Position numbers and translations under genes: made by a program
In this document: positions 1-7,314 of the stretch, piece by piece
Layout: each line of letters starts with the position of its first letter
Position numbering within the stretch: position 1 is the stretch's first letter
The notes under the pieces: model-generated
The model's input: only the letters and a program-made list of their open reading frames with translations
Database searches by the model: none
What the model was told of the DNA's origin: nothing
Assembly: GCA_013001805.1 (NCBI GenBank)
Contig: JABDLW010000295.1
Span: 1 to 7,679 of the forward strand
Direction: 5' to 3'
Length of the DNA stretch: 7,679 nucleotides
Origin: Saprospiraceae bacterium
GTDB taxonomy: Bacteria; Bacteroidota; Bacteroidia; Chitinophagales; Saprospiraceae

Positions 1-651
1 GTAGGAATACTGGATCGTGGACATTTTTCGGAAGGTGAGCCTTACAGTCATGTGGATGTCTTACGCAAGATTATTGAGGACCCGGGTTTTGTAAACGTGC
101 AGAATATGCCTATGGTAGACGATCCCGGAGGTGAGGCTACCACTTTTGATATGATCTGTGCTTTAAGCAATAGGAAGTGGATAAATAGAGTTGATCTGAT
201 CAATATCAGTCAGGGGCATTATGCTTTTGCTCCCCATCCCATTCTTCATAAAATATTAAAATGTCTGGATAAGATCATAGTCTGTTCGGCCGGCAATGAT
301 CATCTTGACAATGATCAAACCGGGCATTGGCCATCTAATTTTTCTTTGAATTTAGATCATTTACTCGGAATAGCCAACGTCGGTCAGTCACTTACATTAC
401 ACCCAACTTCTAATTTTGGTAATGATTCAGTGACTATTGCAGCAAGCGGAGAATTTGGGGCTACCCTTTTTGGTACATCCTACGCCACTGCCTGGGTTTC
501 GCGGATGATCGCCTTAAGTTATGCTTTGAACGGCAGAAATGATTTGACATTGGCGGAGATCATCGACCAAATTCGACAAATATATCAGGTGCAATTTAAC
601 ACCTCTGATCAGACACTCTCGAAAGTGAGATTTCTTGCCGTGAAAAAATGA
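1..651 (+). CDS. Subtilisin-like (S8) serine peptidase, C-terminal part (5' end outside window)
   Basis: The reading frame is open from the first base, so the start and N-terminus lie upstream; 216 residues are visible. The peptidase S8 fold is recognised from an ordered set of motifs: a strand reading INISQG (about residues 67-72 of the visible part), VCSAGND with the oxyanion-hole Asn at residue 99 (bases 295-297), and GTSYATA with the nucleophile Ser at residue 160 (bases 478-480). The catalytic Asp and His are not seen. The opening VGIL fits the stretch just after the usual HGTxVxG motif, so both should lie upstream. The Pro that normally follows GTSxA(T/S) is Ala here. The protein ends 56 residues after the Ser, so there is no C-terminal sorting, PPC or other accessory domain. 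Whether it is secreted cannot be judged without the N-terminus. Its TGA stop overlaps the ATG of the CHAT gene, which implies co-expression. Substrate unknown. Confidence 0.88.
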   Translation, partial: VGILDRGHFSEGEPYSHVDVLRKIIEDPGFVNVQNMPMVDDPGGEATTFDMICALSNRKWINRVDLINISQGHYAFAPHPILHKILKCLDKIIVCSAGNDHLDNDQTGHWPSNFSLNLDHLLGIANVGQSLTLHPTSNFGNDSVTIAASGEFGATLFGTSYATAWVSRMIALSYALNGRNDLTLAEIIDQIRQIYQVQFNTSDQTLSKVRFLAVKK

Positions 652-3392
652 TCGGGTACAGATTTCTTGGCAGTCTATTAATCTTTCTAATATCCTATTT
701 TGCAAATGCACAATCCTCCGCATTAAATTTAGACCGGATTGAGCAGAACTGGAGACTGGATTCAGCTAATGGAAATGTTCCGGGCATTTATGAAAATGCA
801 TTGCATATCTGGAATTATCAAATAGACAGCATTTCTGCATCCTATTTGCAGCGGTCAATTAATGTTTTTACCCAACTCCATGTAGATAACGATACACTGA
901 TAGGACGGTGTCATGTTTTATTAGGTTTGGCACTAAGAGATATCGATGTGCAAAGGTCGATTCAGTCTCTGACCCGTGGGCTGGTTTATTATAAGAGATT
1001 CTATCCACCCACACATATTCGGGTACATTCGGTATATTTTAATCTGGCAGATAAATATTATTTCGTACAAGATTTAATTAAGGCTCAACTCTATTGCGAC
1101 ACGGCCGTCGCGCTACAAATAAGTCAGCCAAAGACCTACAACTGGCCCCGGGTTCTTAATTTGCGTTCTCGCATTTTTGGATATACCGGCGATATGAAGA
1201 GAAGCTTGTTATATAATACCTGCGCAAGACCTTATCTTGAAAAATATTCACCGGATGACCGGGATTTCTATATAATAACGCGGGCTGGCATTTATCGAGA
1301 TCTGAATCTTGCTGAAAAAGCGTTGGAGTCTTTAAGGTTAATTCCCCCTTCATCAGATTTAGTCTTTTATAAGTACTCACAGATGGCACAGGCCTTTATT
1401 GCCAGGGGCGAAATTGACTCGGCAATTATTTACCTGGACAAACAATTGGAAGTCGACAACTTGACTGCCAGTGAGGAAAATTGGATTTACGCAAATAAAG
1501 CAAGTGCCTATGAAAAGATCGGTCGCTATGAGTTGGCCTTGTCCAGTTATAAAAATGTTAACCTTAGCGATGGTGACGGTGTAGACAGTATAGTTCACTT
1601 GAGTCATCTGAGCCAGATAAGGAGTAAGACGGGGCAACTTTCTGAGTCGATCCGGATGGATCGTAAATTACTACCGCATTTTCTCACGAATGACCGAATC
1701 AAGCCATTCGAAATAGCGACATTCCTTGCTAATTTTTTGGAAAAATTGGTCCTCAGCTACCAAATGACTAATGATACGGTCATGCTGGCTGAAGCCGTTC
1801 GAATTTCACAAAAGGCAAACGAAAGATTGCAGCTCTTAAGGCAGAACTCACCATCAGTTGTTTCGAGGCAGCACTTTGCTGCCAATATGAAATCCTTTTA
1901 CGATAGCGCCATTAAAATCTGTAACAAATATCATGAATTAAATAGTTCGCCTGAGCTGGTCACTCAGGCATTAGAACTTATCGAAGCCACAAAAGCCCTT
2001 GTTTTAGTTGAAGAGTTTACCCTGCAGCGAGCCGAAAATAATCAACGTCTAAAATACCGGACTAAATACGAAGAACTTGAAAACAGGATGAACCGGCAAG
2101 AGGACCTCGAAGCTCAAATTGCGCTCAGCGATAGCATTTTCTTTTGGCTTCAGAAAGAGAGTCAGGAAGCATTTACGGAAGATGCGGAATACACAGCACT
2201 TGTACCTGACTTTTCAAATTTCAAAACTCAAGATGATGTACTTTATCTCAGTTATTTTCAACACCAGGATACCTCTTTGTCGATTATTGGAATTGGTGAC
2301 GAAATAAGCTTCTTTCGTCACCTGGGCCGGGAGAATTGGTATGAGCGTATGCTGCAAATACTGGCAATTATTCGCGACTTCTCCGAGGATAAATCAACGG
2401 ATTCCGCCGAAATGGGGTCGACACTCTTGCCCTACCTGATCCCAATGTCTCTATCTGAAGTGCCCGGGCGATTAGTAATTGTACCAGATGGCCTGGTAGC
2501 GTACTTCCCGTTTGAAGTGTTGTGCCGTGAGGATGGTAAGTTTCTCTTTGAGGATGTGGATATTTCTTATTCTTTTTCTTTGGCTATGTTAGATCAAATC
2601 TCCAAATATCCTTCGCTGAAGGGCCAGCCTTTATTACTCGCTCCGTTTTTTGATGCTAATTTTTTAGTGGCTGATGACCTGACACCAGGACGGAATATTA
2701 AGTTTGGACCACTCGAATTTAACCGTCTGGAGGCATCGCAGATTTTTAACATCTTGAAAAGGGGACATTTGTTTTTAAATGAACAAGCTAGTCCAGAGAA
2801 TTTTTATAATTACTGTGAAACGAGTCCAATTATTCACATTGCAACCCATGCAATCGCTTCGCATGAGAGTGAACAAAAAACTCAAATCGTATTTAGCGAG
2901 GAGGGTAAACCTATACTCTTATCCGATATTTACAACAGTAAAATTCCGGCAAACATGGTAGTGATGAGTGCATGTCAAACCGCGGTGGGGAGGTACTCAG
3001 CGGGAGAAGGGGTGATGTCATTCGCCCGGGCTTTCACCGCGGCGGGTTGTAAGTCCGTCATTGCCTCGCTTTGGGCGGTTAATGATCAAAGTACGGCAGA
3101 AATAATGATTTCTTACTACCGCTATGTCCGTAAGGGAAAAGATAAGGATCAGGCACTGCGCCAGGCCAAGTTGGACTATATTGGAAATTCCGATCCCATC
3201 GGACGCCATCCCTACTTCTGGGCGGGTTTTGTAGCAATTGGTGACATGGAGCCATTATATGCTAACCCCTTGCACTATTGGATTTTGGCTGTTCTGTTCC
3301 TCACGGTGGTATTGGCATTCTTTTACCTTCGATGGAGAATCACTCGTCCGGATCCAATGCGAAATAATTCGCAAAAGCCACTTAGGCTATAG
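648..3392 (+). CDS. Membrane-anchored TPR-CHAT protein (caspase/separase-like cysteine peptidase)
   Basis: This 914-residue protein has a signal peptide (residues 1-21, likely cleaved after ANA before Gln22). About six or seven degenerate TPR-like helical pairs follow (roughly residues 89-345), then a long helical linker rich in charged residues (355-510). The CHAT domain spans about 520-867. Its landmarks are VPDGLVAYFPFEVL (612-625), HIATHA with the probable catalytic His734 (bases 2847-2849), MSACQT with the nucleophile Cys776 (bases 2973-2975), the ASLWAVND segment (806-813) and the closing PYFWAGFVAIG (855-865). A hydrophobic segment at about 877-893 is followed by an Arg/Lys-rich tail, which predicts a C-terminal inner-membrane anchor with the TPR and CHAT parts in the periplasm. 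CHAT domains are clan CD cysteine peptidases, and the TPRs probably bind a partner or sense a signal. The ATG lies within the stop of the S8 gene (ATGA), so translational coupling is likely. The substrate is unknown. Domain and active-site assignment are strong; topology is inferred. Confidence 0.93.
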   Translation: MIGYRFLGSLLIFLISYFANAQSSALNLDRIEQNWRLDSANGNVPGIYENALHIWNYQIDSISASYLQRSINVFTQLHVDNDTLIGRCHVLLGLALRDIDVQRSIQSLTRGLVYYKRFYPPTHIRVHSVYFNLADKYYFVQDLIKAQLYCDTAVALQISQPKTYNWPRVLNLRSRIFGYTGDMKRSLLYNTCARPYLEKYSPDDRDFYIITRAGIYRDLNLAEKALESLRLIPPSSDLVFYKYSQMAQAFIARGEIDSAIIYLDKQLEVDNLTASEENWIYANKASAYEKIGRYELALSSYKNVNLSDGDGVDSIVHLSHLSQIRSKTGQLSESIRMDRKLLPHFLTNDRIKPFEIATFLANFLEKLVLSYQMTNDTVMLAEAVRISQKANERLQLLRQNSPSVVSRQHFAANMKSFYDSAIKICNKYHELNSSPELVTQALELIEATKALVLVEEFTLQRAENNQRLKYRTKYEELENRMNRQEDLEAQIALSDSIFFWLQKESQEAFTEDAEYTALVPDFSNFKTQDDVLYLSYFQHQDTSLSIIGIGDEISFFRHLGRENWYERMLQILAIIRDFSEDKSTDSAEMGSTLLPYLIPMSLSEVPGRLVIVPDGLVAYFPFEVLCREDGKFLFEDVDISYSFSLAMLDQISKYPSLKGQPLLLAPFFDANFLVADDLTPGRNIKFGPLEFNRLEASQIFNILKRGHLFLNEQASPENFYNYCETSPIIHIATHAIASHESEQKTQIVFSEEGKPILLSDIYNSKIPANMVVMSACQTAVGRYSAGEGVMSFARAFTAAGCKSVIASLWAVNDQSTAEIMISYYRYVRKGKDKDQALRQAKLDYIGNSDPIGRHPYFWAGFVAIGDMEPLYANPLHYWILAVLFLTVVLAFFYLRWRITRPDPMRNNSQKPLRL

Positions 3393-3413
3393 CTCAAGTC
3401 CCAGACAACGAAT

Positions 3414-3444
3414 TGACAACGGTTGCGAAAGTAGGAGGTTGTCA
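3414..3444 (+). repeat. Inverted repeat TGACAAC / GTTGTCA downstream of the CHAT gene
   Basis: Two perfect 7-base arms (3414-3420 and 3438-3444) are separated by 17 bases. The core GACAAC also occurs as a direct copy at 3404-3409. It lies 22 bases after the CHAT stop, where a transcript end would be expected, but the loop is long and only a short broken T-rich stretch (about 3449-3453) follows. It could be a weak terminator, an mRNA-stabilising stem or chance. Confidence 0.3.
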
Positions 3445-3518
3445 GGATTCTTTCTAATGACCTGAAGTTCCATTTTTCACATTAATAAAAAACGAAATAT
3501 ATCCTTTGCTAGATAGGG

Positions 3519-3545
3519 TTGAGAAGATCAATTGTATTATTTTAG
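3519..3545 (+). promoter_or_regulatory. Weak candidate Bacteroidota-type promoter for the OmpA-like gene
   Basis: TATTTTAG at 3538-3545 matches the Bacteroidota -7 consensus TAnnTTTG with one mismatch. TTG at 3519-3521 could be the -33 element, although the 16-base spacing is short. Transcription would start around 3550, on top of the palindrome at 3549-3562 and about 60 bases before the ATG. This rests on motif resemblance only. Confidence 0.25.
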
Positions 3546-3548
3546 CAT

Positions 3549-3562
3549 TTCCCAATTGGGAA
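3549..3562. promoter_or_regulatory. Perfect 14-bp palindrome, possible operator
   Basis: TTCCCAATTGGGAA is a perfect palindrome with no spacer. It sits just downstream of the candidate -7 box and 47 bases before the ATG of the OmpA-like gene. A dimeric repressor site at the transcription start would look like this, but no regulator is encoded in the window and chance in an AT-rich leader is possible. Confidence 0.3.
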
Positions 3563-3609
3563 GCTATGAAAATTAACTTCAATTTATTGGAAAATTAAAA
3601 ACAGAAGTC

Positions 3610-4542
3610 ATGGATAAATCTAAGTACCTAATATTTCTACTCGGCATTATGCTGGCCACAAGTTCATGTGTAAGTAAGAAGAAGTTTCTGGCAGTGCAGG
3701 ATGATTTGACCAAAGTTCAAAAAGATCTGGGGGACTGTGGTGTAGACTTGAATCGATATATGAACCAGCTCACGGCTTGCCAGCAAGAGAAAGATCGCAT
3801 TAGTGCCAGCCTCAAAAGTGAGCAGAGTAATTCATCATTACGAGAGGAGCAGATTAGGGACTTGAAAGATCAGATTACCGACATCAGATCTCAGCGGGAT
3901 GCTCAATTGCAGCAAGTAGAGGGCCTGACTCAACTATCTCAATCGGCAAATAAGAACATTGAGGAAACATTATCGCAGCTGGAAACTAAGGACCGTTACA
4001 TACATTTATTGCATGCTGCCAAAAGCCGCACAGACTCCATTAATCTCGCTTTGGCGGTTAATCTGAAAAGCGTACTGGCAAAAGGGCTGGAAGATGAAGA
4101 CATTGAAGTTAAAGTCGACAAGACTGTGGTATTTATCAATTTGTCTGATAAAATGCTTTATCGCAGCGGTAGTGCGGAAATATCTGATCGGGCGAATGAA
4201 GTGTTGGGCAAGATCGCCACCATCATTGAATCCCGGCCTGATGTGGAAGTCCTGGTGGAAGGTTATACTGATAATGTGCCGATTCAAAATCAATGCATGC
4301 AAGACAATTGGGATCTCAGCGTAAAACGAGCCACTTCTGTAGTGAGAGCTCTGCAGGAAAATCATGATATCGATCCTAACCGGTTGATTGCTGCCGGACG
4401 TGGAGAATGGAATACACTGGCAACTAATGATACGGAGGAAGGCAGATCGATTAACCGGCGAACTCGTATCGTCATCATGCCTAAACTCGATCAGTTTTAC
4501 GATTTGCTGAATCCCAAGATGGCAGCGAAGTTAGCGGATTAG
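3610..4542 (+). CDS. OmpA-family lipoprotein with N-terminal coiled coil
   Basis: This 310-residue protein begins with a lipoprotein signal ending in ATSSC (lipidated Cys20), followed by VSKKKF. Residues about 25-140 are rich in Gln, Asp, Lys and Leu in heptad-like order, suggesting a coiled coil. The C-terminal OmpA-like peptidoglycan-binding domain covers about 172-292. It shows the GYTDNVPI motif (218-225), NWDLSVKRA (233-241), AAGRGEWN (261-268) and NRRTRIVIM (282-290). These regions normally contact diaminopimelate in the cell wall, and the TDNVPI/NWDLS wording is like that of MotB-type OmpA domains. The likely role is to tether a membrane to peptidoglycan. The ATG was chosen because it gives the full lipoprotein signal. 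The leader is A-rich without a Shine-Dalgarno motif, usual for Bacteroidota. The sulfatase gene follows after 32 bases, so a shared transcript is possible. Confidence 0.92.
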   Translation: MDKSKYLIFLLGIMLATSSCVSKKKFLAVQDDLTKVQKDLGDCGVDLNRYMNQLTACQQEKDRISASLKSEQSNSSLREEQIRDLKDQITDIRSQRDAQLQQVEGLTQLSQSANKNIEETLSQLETKDRYIHLLHAAKSRTDSINLALAVNLKSVLAKGLEDEDIEVKVDKTVVFINLSDKMLYRSGSAEISDRANEVLGKIATIIESRPDVEVLVEGYTDNVPIQNQCMQDNWDLSVKRATSVVRALQENHDIDPNRLIAAGRGEWNTLATNDTEEGRSINRRTRIVIMPKLDQFYDLLNPKMAAKLAD

Positions 4543-4574
4543 TTTTTTCAACTATTGATGCGGAGTATATTTAA

Positions 4575-6074
4575 GTGGTAAATCTGAGAGCAAACGTTAG
4601 ATTACTATTGGCGTTGTTCCTTCTTGCTACATCATGCACATCAGGTATTCATGATCAACAGGCGGAAAAGCCTCCCAACGTATTGCTCATCTTCACCGAC
4701 CAGCAGCATGTCAATATGATGAGTGCCGCTGGGAATCCATATTTGCAGACACCCAATATGGACCGGCTGGCCGCGAGGGGTGTGCTTTTTCGGCAGTCTT
4801 ATTGTACCTCACCGGTTTGTGGCCCGGCGCGCTCCAGCATCATAACCGGGAGAATGCCTCATGAGACCGGAGTGGAATGGAATGGAGACTCCATCAGGCA
4901 GGGCATAAAAAATGCCGGTGAGATTTTTCGGGCCGCCGGATATGAAACCATATGGGGAGGAAAATGGCACTTGCCGGAAAGTTATCCGCTTAGTGAGGGT
5001 TCGAGGCAAAAAACCATTCGGGGATTTGATCTTTTGCCATTTGCTTCGAATGGGGAGCGATGGATGTTGGGCTCTGAAACTGACCCGCCACTCACAGAGG
5101 CTGTGGTAGACTATCTTTCCCAAGATGACAGGGAAAAGCCATTTTTCTTAGCGGTTAGTTATCACAACCCCCACGATATTTGCTTTTATGCCAGGAAAGA
5201 CGGTTGGGTCAGCGAAGAAGACTCCTTACTAGAAATCCGTTATTATGATTTTGAATACAAATTGCCCGACATTGTCGCTACTCATCCGGGCAAGCTTGAG
5301 GACCTGCCACCACTGCCGGTAAATCATCCTGTTGATGATAATGAGCCTGCTTTTCTGTCTGACAAGCGAAAAAAGCATAAAGAATACGGACTGGAAACCC
5401 ACCTGGCCAATGAGGAATTTGGTGATTTGGAATGGCAGGGATACTTGAACGCCTACCACAAGCTAACCGAAATGGTAGATTATGAGATAGGTCAGGTATT
5501 AGATGCCCTGGAAGGAAGTGGTCTGGATGACAACACCATCATTATCTTTACATCTGATCACGGTGATGGAGCGGCCGCCCATAAATGGAGTGCCAAGCTC
5601 AGCCTTTATCAGGAGTCGGCCACAGTCCCTTTGATTATATCCTGGCCGGGTAAAATACCCCAGGGTCGGATCGATGAGGATCATTTGGTTTCTCAGATTG
5701 ACATTTTACCGACCCTATGCGAGTATGCAGGTATCGATCAAGACCACGAATTTACGGGTAAGAGTCTTGATCCCATTTTATCTGATCCGGAATCAAGCTG
5801 GCGGGACTATTTGGTCGTGGAATTGGCTGACTTTAAACCGGATCAAAGTCGAAAAGGCCGGATGGTTCGAACGGATCAATTTAAGTACAATGTTTTTTCC
5901 AGCGGTGACCGCAACGAACAGCTATTTGATTTAAAAAATGATCCGGGTGAAACCAGGAATCTTGCTTATGATCCGGATTACTTGCCCTTCCTTAAGCAAC
6001 ATCGCATATTACTTAGAAGATGGATGTCCGATACAGAGGACAACTTTCTTGTCGATTTTCCGGCTATGGACTAA
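4575..6074 (+). CDS. Lipoprotein sulfatase (S1 type, formylglycine-dependent)
   Basis: The 499-residue protein is a sulfatase, hydrolysing sulfate esters. Cys82 in CGPAR (82-86; bases 4818-4820) is the Cys-x-Pro-x-Arg site converted to formylglycine by a maturase not encoded here. Other expected active-site residues are present: Asp42 in TDQQ, Lys130 and His132 in GKWHL, His200 in NPH, Asp328 and His329 in TSDHGD, and Lys341 before YQES. The C-terminal NEQLFDLKNDPGETRNLA segment (447-464) is typical of the family. The N-terminus is a lipoprotein signal ending in LATSC (Cys21), so the enzyme should be membrane-anchored outside the cytoplasm. The start is GTG: an in-frame TAA lies immediately upstream, and later starts would break the signal. 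Substrate is not predictable; organic sulfates and sulfated polysaccharides are both possible. No SusC/SusD or glycoside hydrolase genes flank it here. Confidence 0.95.
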   Translation: MVNLRANVRLLLALFLLATSCTSGIHDQQAEKPPNVLLIFTDQQHVNMMSAAGNPYLQTPNMDRLAARGVLFRQSYCTSPVCGPARSSIITGRMPHETGVEWNGDSIRQGIKNAGEIFRAAGYETIWGGKWHLPESYPLSEGSRQKTIRGFDLLPFASNGERWMLGSETDPPLTEAVVDYLSQDDREKPFFLAVSYHNPHDICFYARKDGWVSEEDSLLEIRYYDFEYKLPDIVATHPGKLEDLPPLPVNHPVDDNEPAFLSDKRKKHKEYGLETHLANEEFGDLEWQGYLNAYHKLTEMVDYEIGQVLDALEGSGLDDNTIIIFTSDHGDGAAAHKWSAKLSLYQESATVPLIISWPGKIPQGRIDEDHLVSQIDILPTLCEYAGIDQDHEFTGKSLDPILSDPESSWRDYLVVELADFKPDQSRKGRMVRTDQFKYNVFSSGDRNEQLFDLKNDPGETRNLAYDPDYLPFLKQHRILLRRWMSDTEDNFLVDFPAMD

Positions 6075-6248
6075 GGTATTACATCTGCTGTTAAGCCAAT
6101 TGTCGTTTCCACACATTTGACATCCCGTAGTCTTGTTCACATTTGGAGATTTCGAAAAAAAACTGGACTACCTGAGAAAAAATAGATCCCAGGTGGTCCA
6201 GTGATATTGTCAGGGAAAGGTCTGTCTTGAGTTAAATTCAGAATCAAA
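6075..6248. other. Convergent intergenic region
   Basis: The sulfatase gene and the minus-strand lipoprotein gene converge here. The only clear element is the hairpin at 6155-6201, whose T-run serves the minus strand. I see no separate T-run terminator for the sulfatase transcript; the same stem, lacking a T-run on that side, may still slow it. Confidence 0.6.
6155..6201 (-). terminator. Intrinsic terminator of the minus-strand lipoprotein gene
   Basis: Two 12-base arms (6163-6174 and 6190-6201) pair at 11 positions around a 15-base loop. The single odd position is a G-U pair on the plus transcript and a C-A mismatch on the minus one. Eight A residues at 6155-6162 become a T8 run directly after the stem on the minus strand. 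It starts about 50 bases beyond the stop codon of the lipoprotein gene. Confidence 0.82.
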
Positions 6249-7010
6249 CTAATTCGGTGGGGGGAAGACGGCGAGCTGAGGGTCAAAACATTGAATGCCA
6301 AAACCTGGTCCACCGTCAAAAGAGTTGGCACCATCATTTTCCCCGCAATTGCCCAGCAAAGTATGGGTTTGACCATAAAGTACATCAGGGTCACTCGAAG
6401 CTGCGCCATGATATTTAACAATCAAGTGCACTTCTGCACCAGCTGGATTTGTCAATGGAAAATCAATATCTGATCCGAGGATGATCGTTTCACTGCGTTC
6501 TTCACCGACCCGAATGCGATCGCCAAAGTTGCCCACTCCATTACTTTGAACAATGCCCCCAGTGGCCCATACGACAGCGGTTTCATCTCCGAATAGATCG
6601 GGTTCTCCACAAAACCCGCCCGCAGGGTTTGGCGTAGTACATATATCTGTATTGTTAAATATAATGTACCAAACTGTATATGCACCGGCAGGTAAACCGG
6701 TGGTGTGCATCTGAAACTGAATGAAGTTTTTCCCTCGCAGCAGATGGACATTGCTGCCTTTTGTAGGTGCGAAAAAAGTGCCAGGCACGAGCAGATTTGT
6801 TGGTCCTCCGAAGGGGCCTGCCGGCATAAAGGGCCCGAGTTGAGCATGCTGAACAACAGCTCCGCGTTTGTGTGTTGTTTCGAAATTGCTTAAATCCGTT
6901 TGGTCATGTTGAGAAGCATCACTTGGAGCAAGAGGGTCGGGTGAATCTTTTGCACAGGCAAGCACGAGTAGCACGGTCAGAAGTGCAAAATGTTTGAATT
7001 TCCATTTCAT
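6249..7010 (-). CDS. Uncharacterised secreted lipoprotein, all-beta type
   Basis: I do not recognise a named family with certainty. The 253-residue product starts with a lipoprotein signal ending in VLAC (Cys19). A low-complexity Ser/Asp/Pro-rich linker follows (about 21-45). The globular part (about 50-250) is rich in Gly, Pro, Val and aromatic residues in short beta-strand-like runs, such as YTVWYIIFNN (111-120) and AEVHLIVKYHG (192-202). Four Cys remain in the mature part (124, 134, 222, 241), which could form two disulfides. The pattern of LPAGAYTVWYIIFNN followed by CGEPDLFGD and a late His-Cys segment resembles secreted hypothetical proteins of environmental bacteria, loosely like CHRD-type beta domains; this is an impression only. 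The gene is monocistronic, with its own terminator on the 3' side and 304 bases to the next gene upstream. Function unknown. Confidence 0.85.
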   Translation of the reverse strand: MKWKFKHFALLTVLLVLACAKDSPDPLAPSDASQHDQTDLSNFETTHKRGAVVQHAQLGPFMPAGPFGGPTNLLVPGTFFAPTKGSNVHLLRGKNFIQFQMHTTGLPAGAYTVWYIIFNNTDICTTPNPAGGFCGEPDLFGDETAVVWATGGIVQSNGVGNFGDRIRVGEERSETIILGSDIDFPLTNPAGAEVHLIVKYHGAASSDPDVLYGQTHTLLGNCGENDGANSFDGGPGFGIQCFDPQLAVFPPPN

Positions 7011-7314
7011 GATTTTTAAGAATTATAGGGTTAACAATATGCAGTTTATCTGGCGACGAAGTCAACCAGTAAATCAGGACACTACCGGTAAGTCAGGATA
7101 TCCTAAAGTTAGTGTTGTAACTACCAGGGTGACCCAAAAAAATCTCCCAAATACCCGGAAAAATCGTTCAGGCTGAGTGCTTTGAGCTCCAAATCATTTG
7201 ATATCCAAATTGCCTTTTCCAATACCGTATTAGGATGCAAACCAAAATTCGAAAAAAACAGTCGTTTGGCCTCGGTGCAATTGCTACTCATGGATCATGG
7301 TTGATAAGCAGATC
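7011..7314. other. Non-coding stretch between two minus-strand genes
   Basis: These 304 bases show no reading frame with convincing protein character on either strand. Open frames at 6994-7176 and 7235-7444 (plus) overlap real genes antisense and look like chance. The region should hold the leader and promoter of the minus-strand lipoprotein gene and the transcript end of the aspartic protease gene. An A7 run at 7253-7259 gives T7 on the minus strand, but I see no stable stem before it. Confidence 0.55.
7104..7138 (-). promoter_or_regulatory. Candidate Bacteroidota-type promoter for the minus-strand lipoprotein gene
   Basis: Read on the minus strand, TTTG (7135-7138) is followed 23 bases later by TAACTTTA (7104-7111), which matches TAnnTTTG at all but the last position. 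The spacing is at the long end. It would give a leader of roughly 90 bases before the ATG at 7010. Confidence 0.3.

Larger units (their letters stand above)
3393..3609. other. Intergenic region between the CHAT gene and the OmpA-like gene
   Basis: These 217 bases hold no credible gene. They contain an inverted repeat soon after the CHAT stop, an AT-rich stretch around 3481-3500, a weak promoter-like pair and a perfect palindrome, each listed separately. The stretch probably separates the protease pair from the envelope-protein genes downstream. Confidence 0.6.

Noticed and set aside
648..3392. TPR-CHAT protein as a Csx29 (Craspase) component
   Set aside because: No CRISPR array, cas gene or type III effector is visible, and a signal peptide plus membrane anchor would place it outside the cytoplasm, unlike Csx29.
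1..3609. A gasdermin or other pore-forming partner next to the proteases
   Set aside because: No additional credible reading frame exists between or just after the two protease genes. Upstream sequence is not in the window, so this is only ruled out downstream.
4006..4365. 119-codon open frame antisense to the OmpA-like gene
   Set aside because: It is fully antisense to the conserved OmpA domain and shows no signal or recognisable motif.
4543..4548. T6 run after the OmpA-like gene stop as a terminator
   Set aside because: No stem-loop precedes the run, and the sulfatase start is only 27 bases further on.
6452..6856. 134-codon open frame on the minus strand
   Set aside because: It lies inside the lipoprotein gene in another frame; only the 253-residue frame has a lipoprotein signal and coherent protein character.
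6994..7176. 60-codon plus-strand open frame in the gap between the minus-strand genes
   Set aside because: It begins inside the start region of the lipoprotein gene, has no plausible domain and reads like chance.
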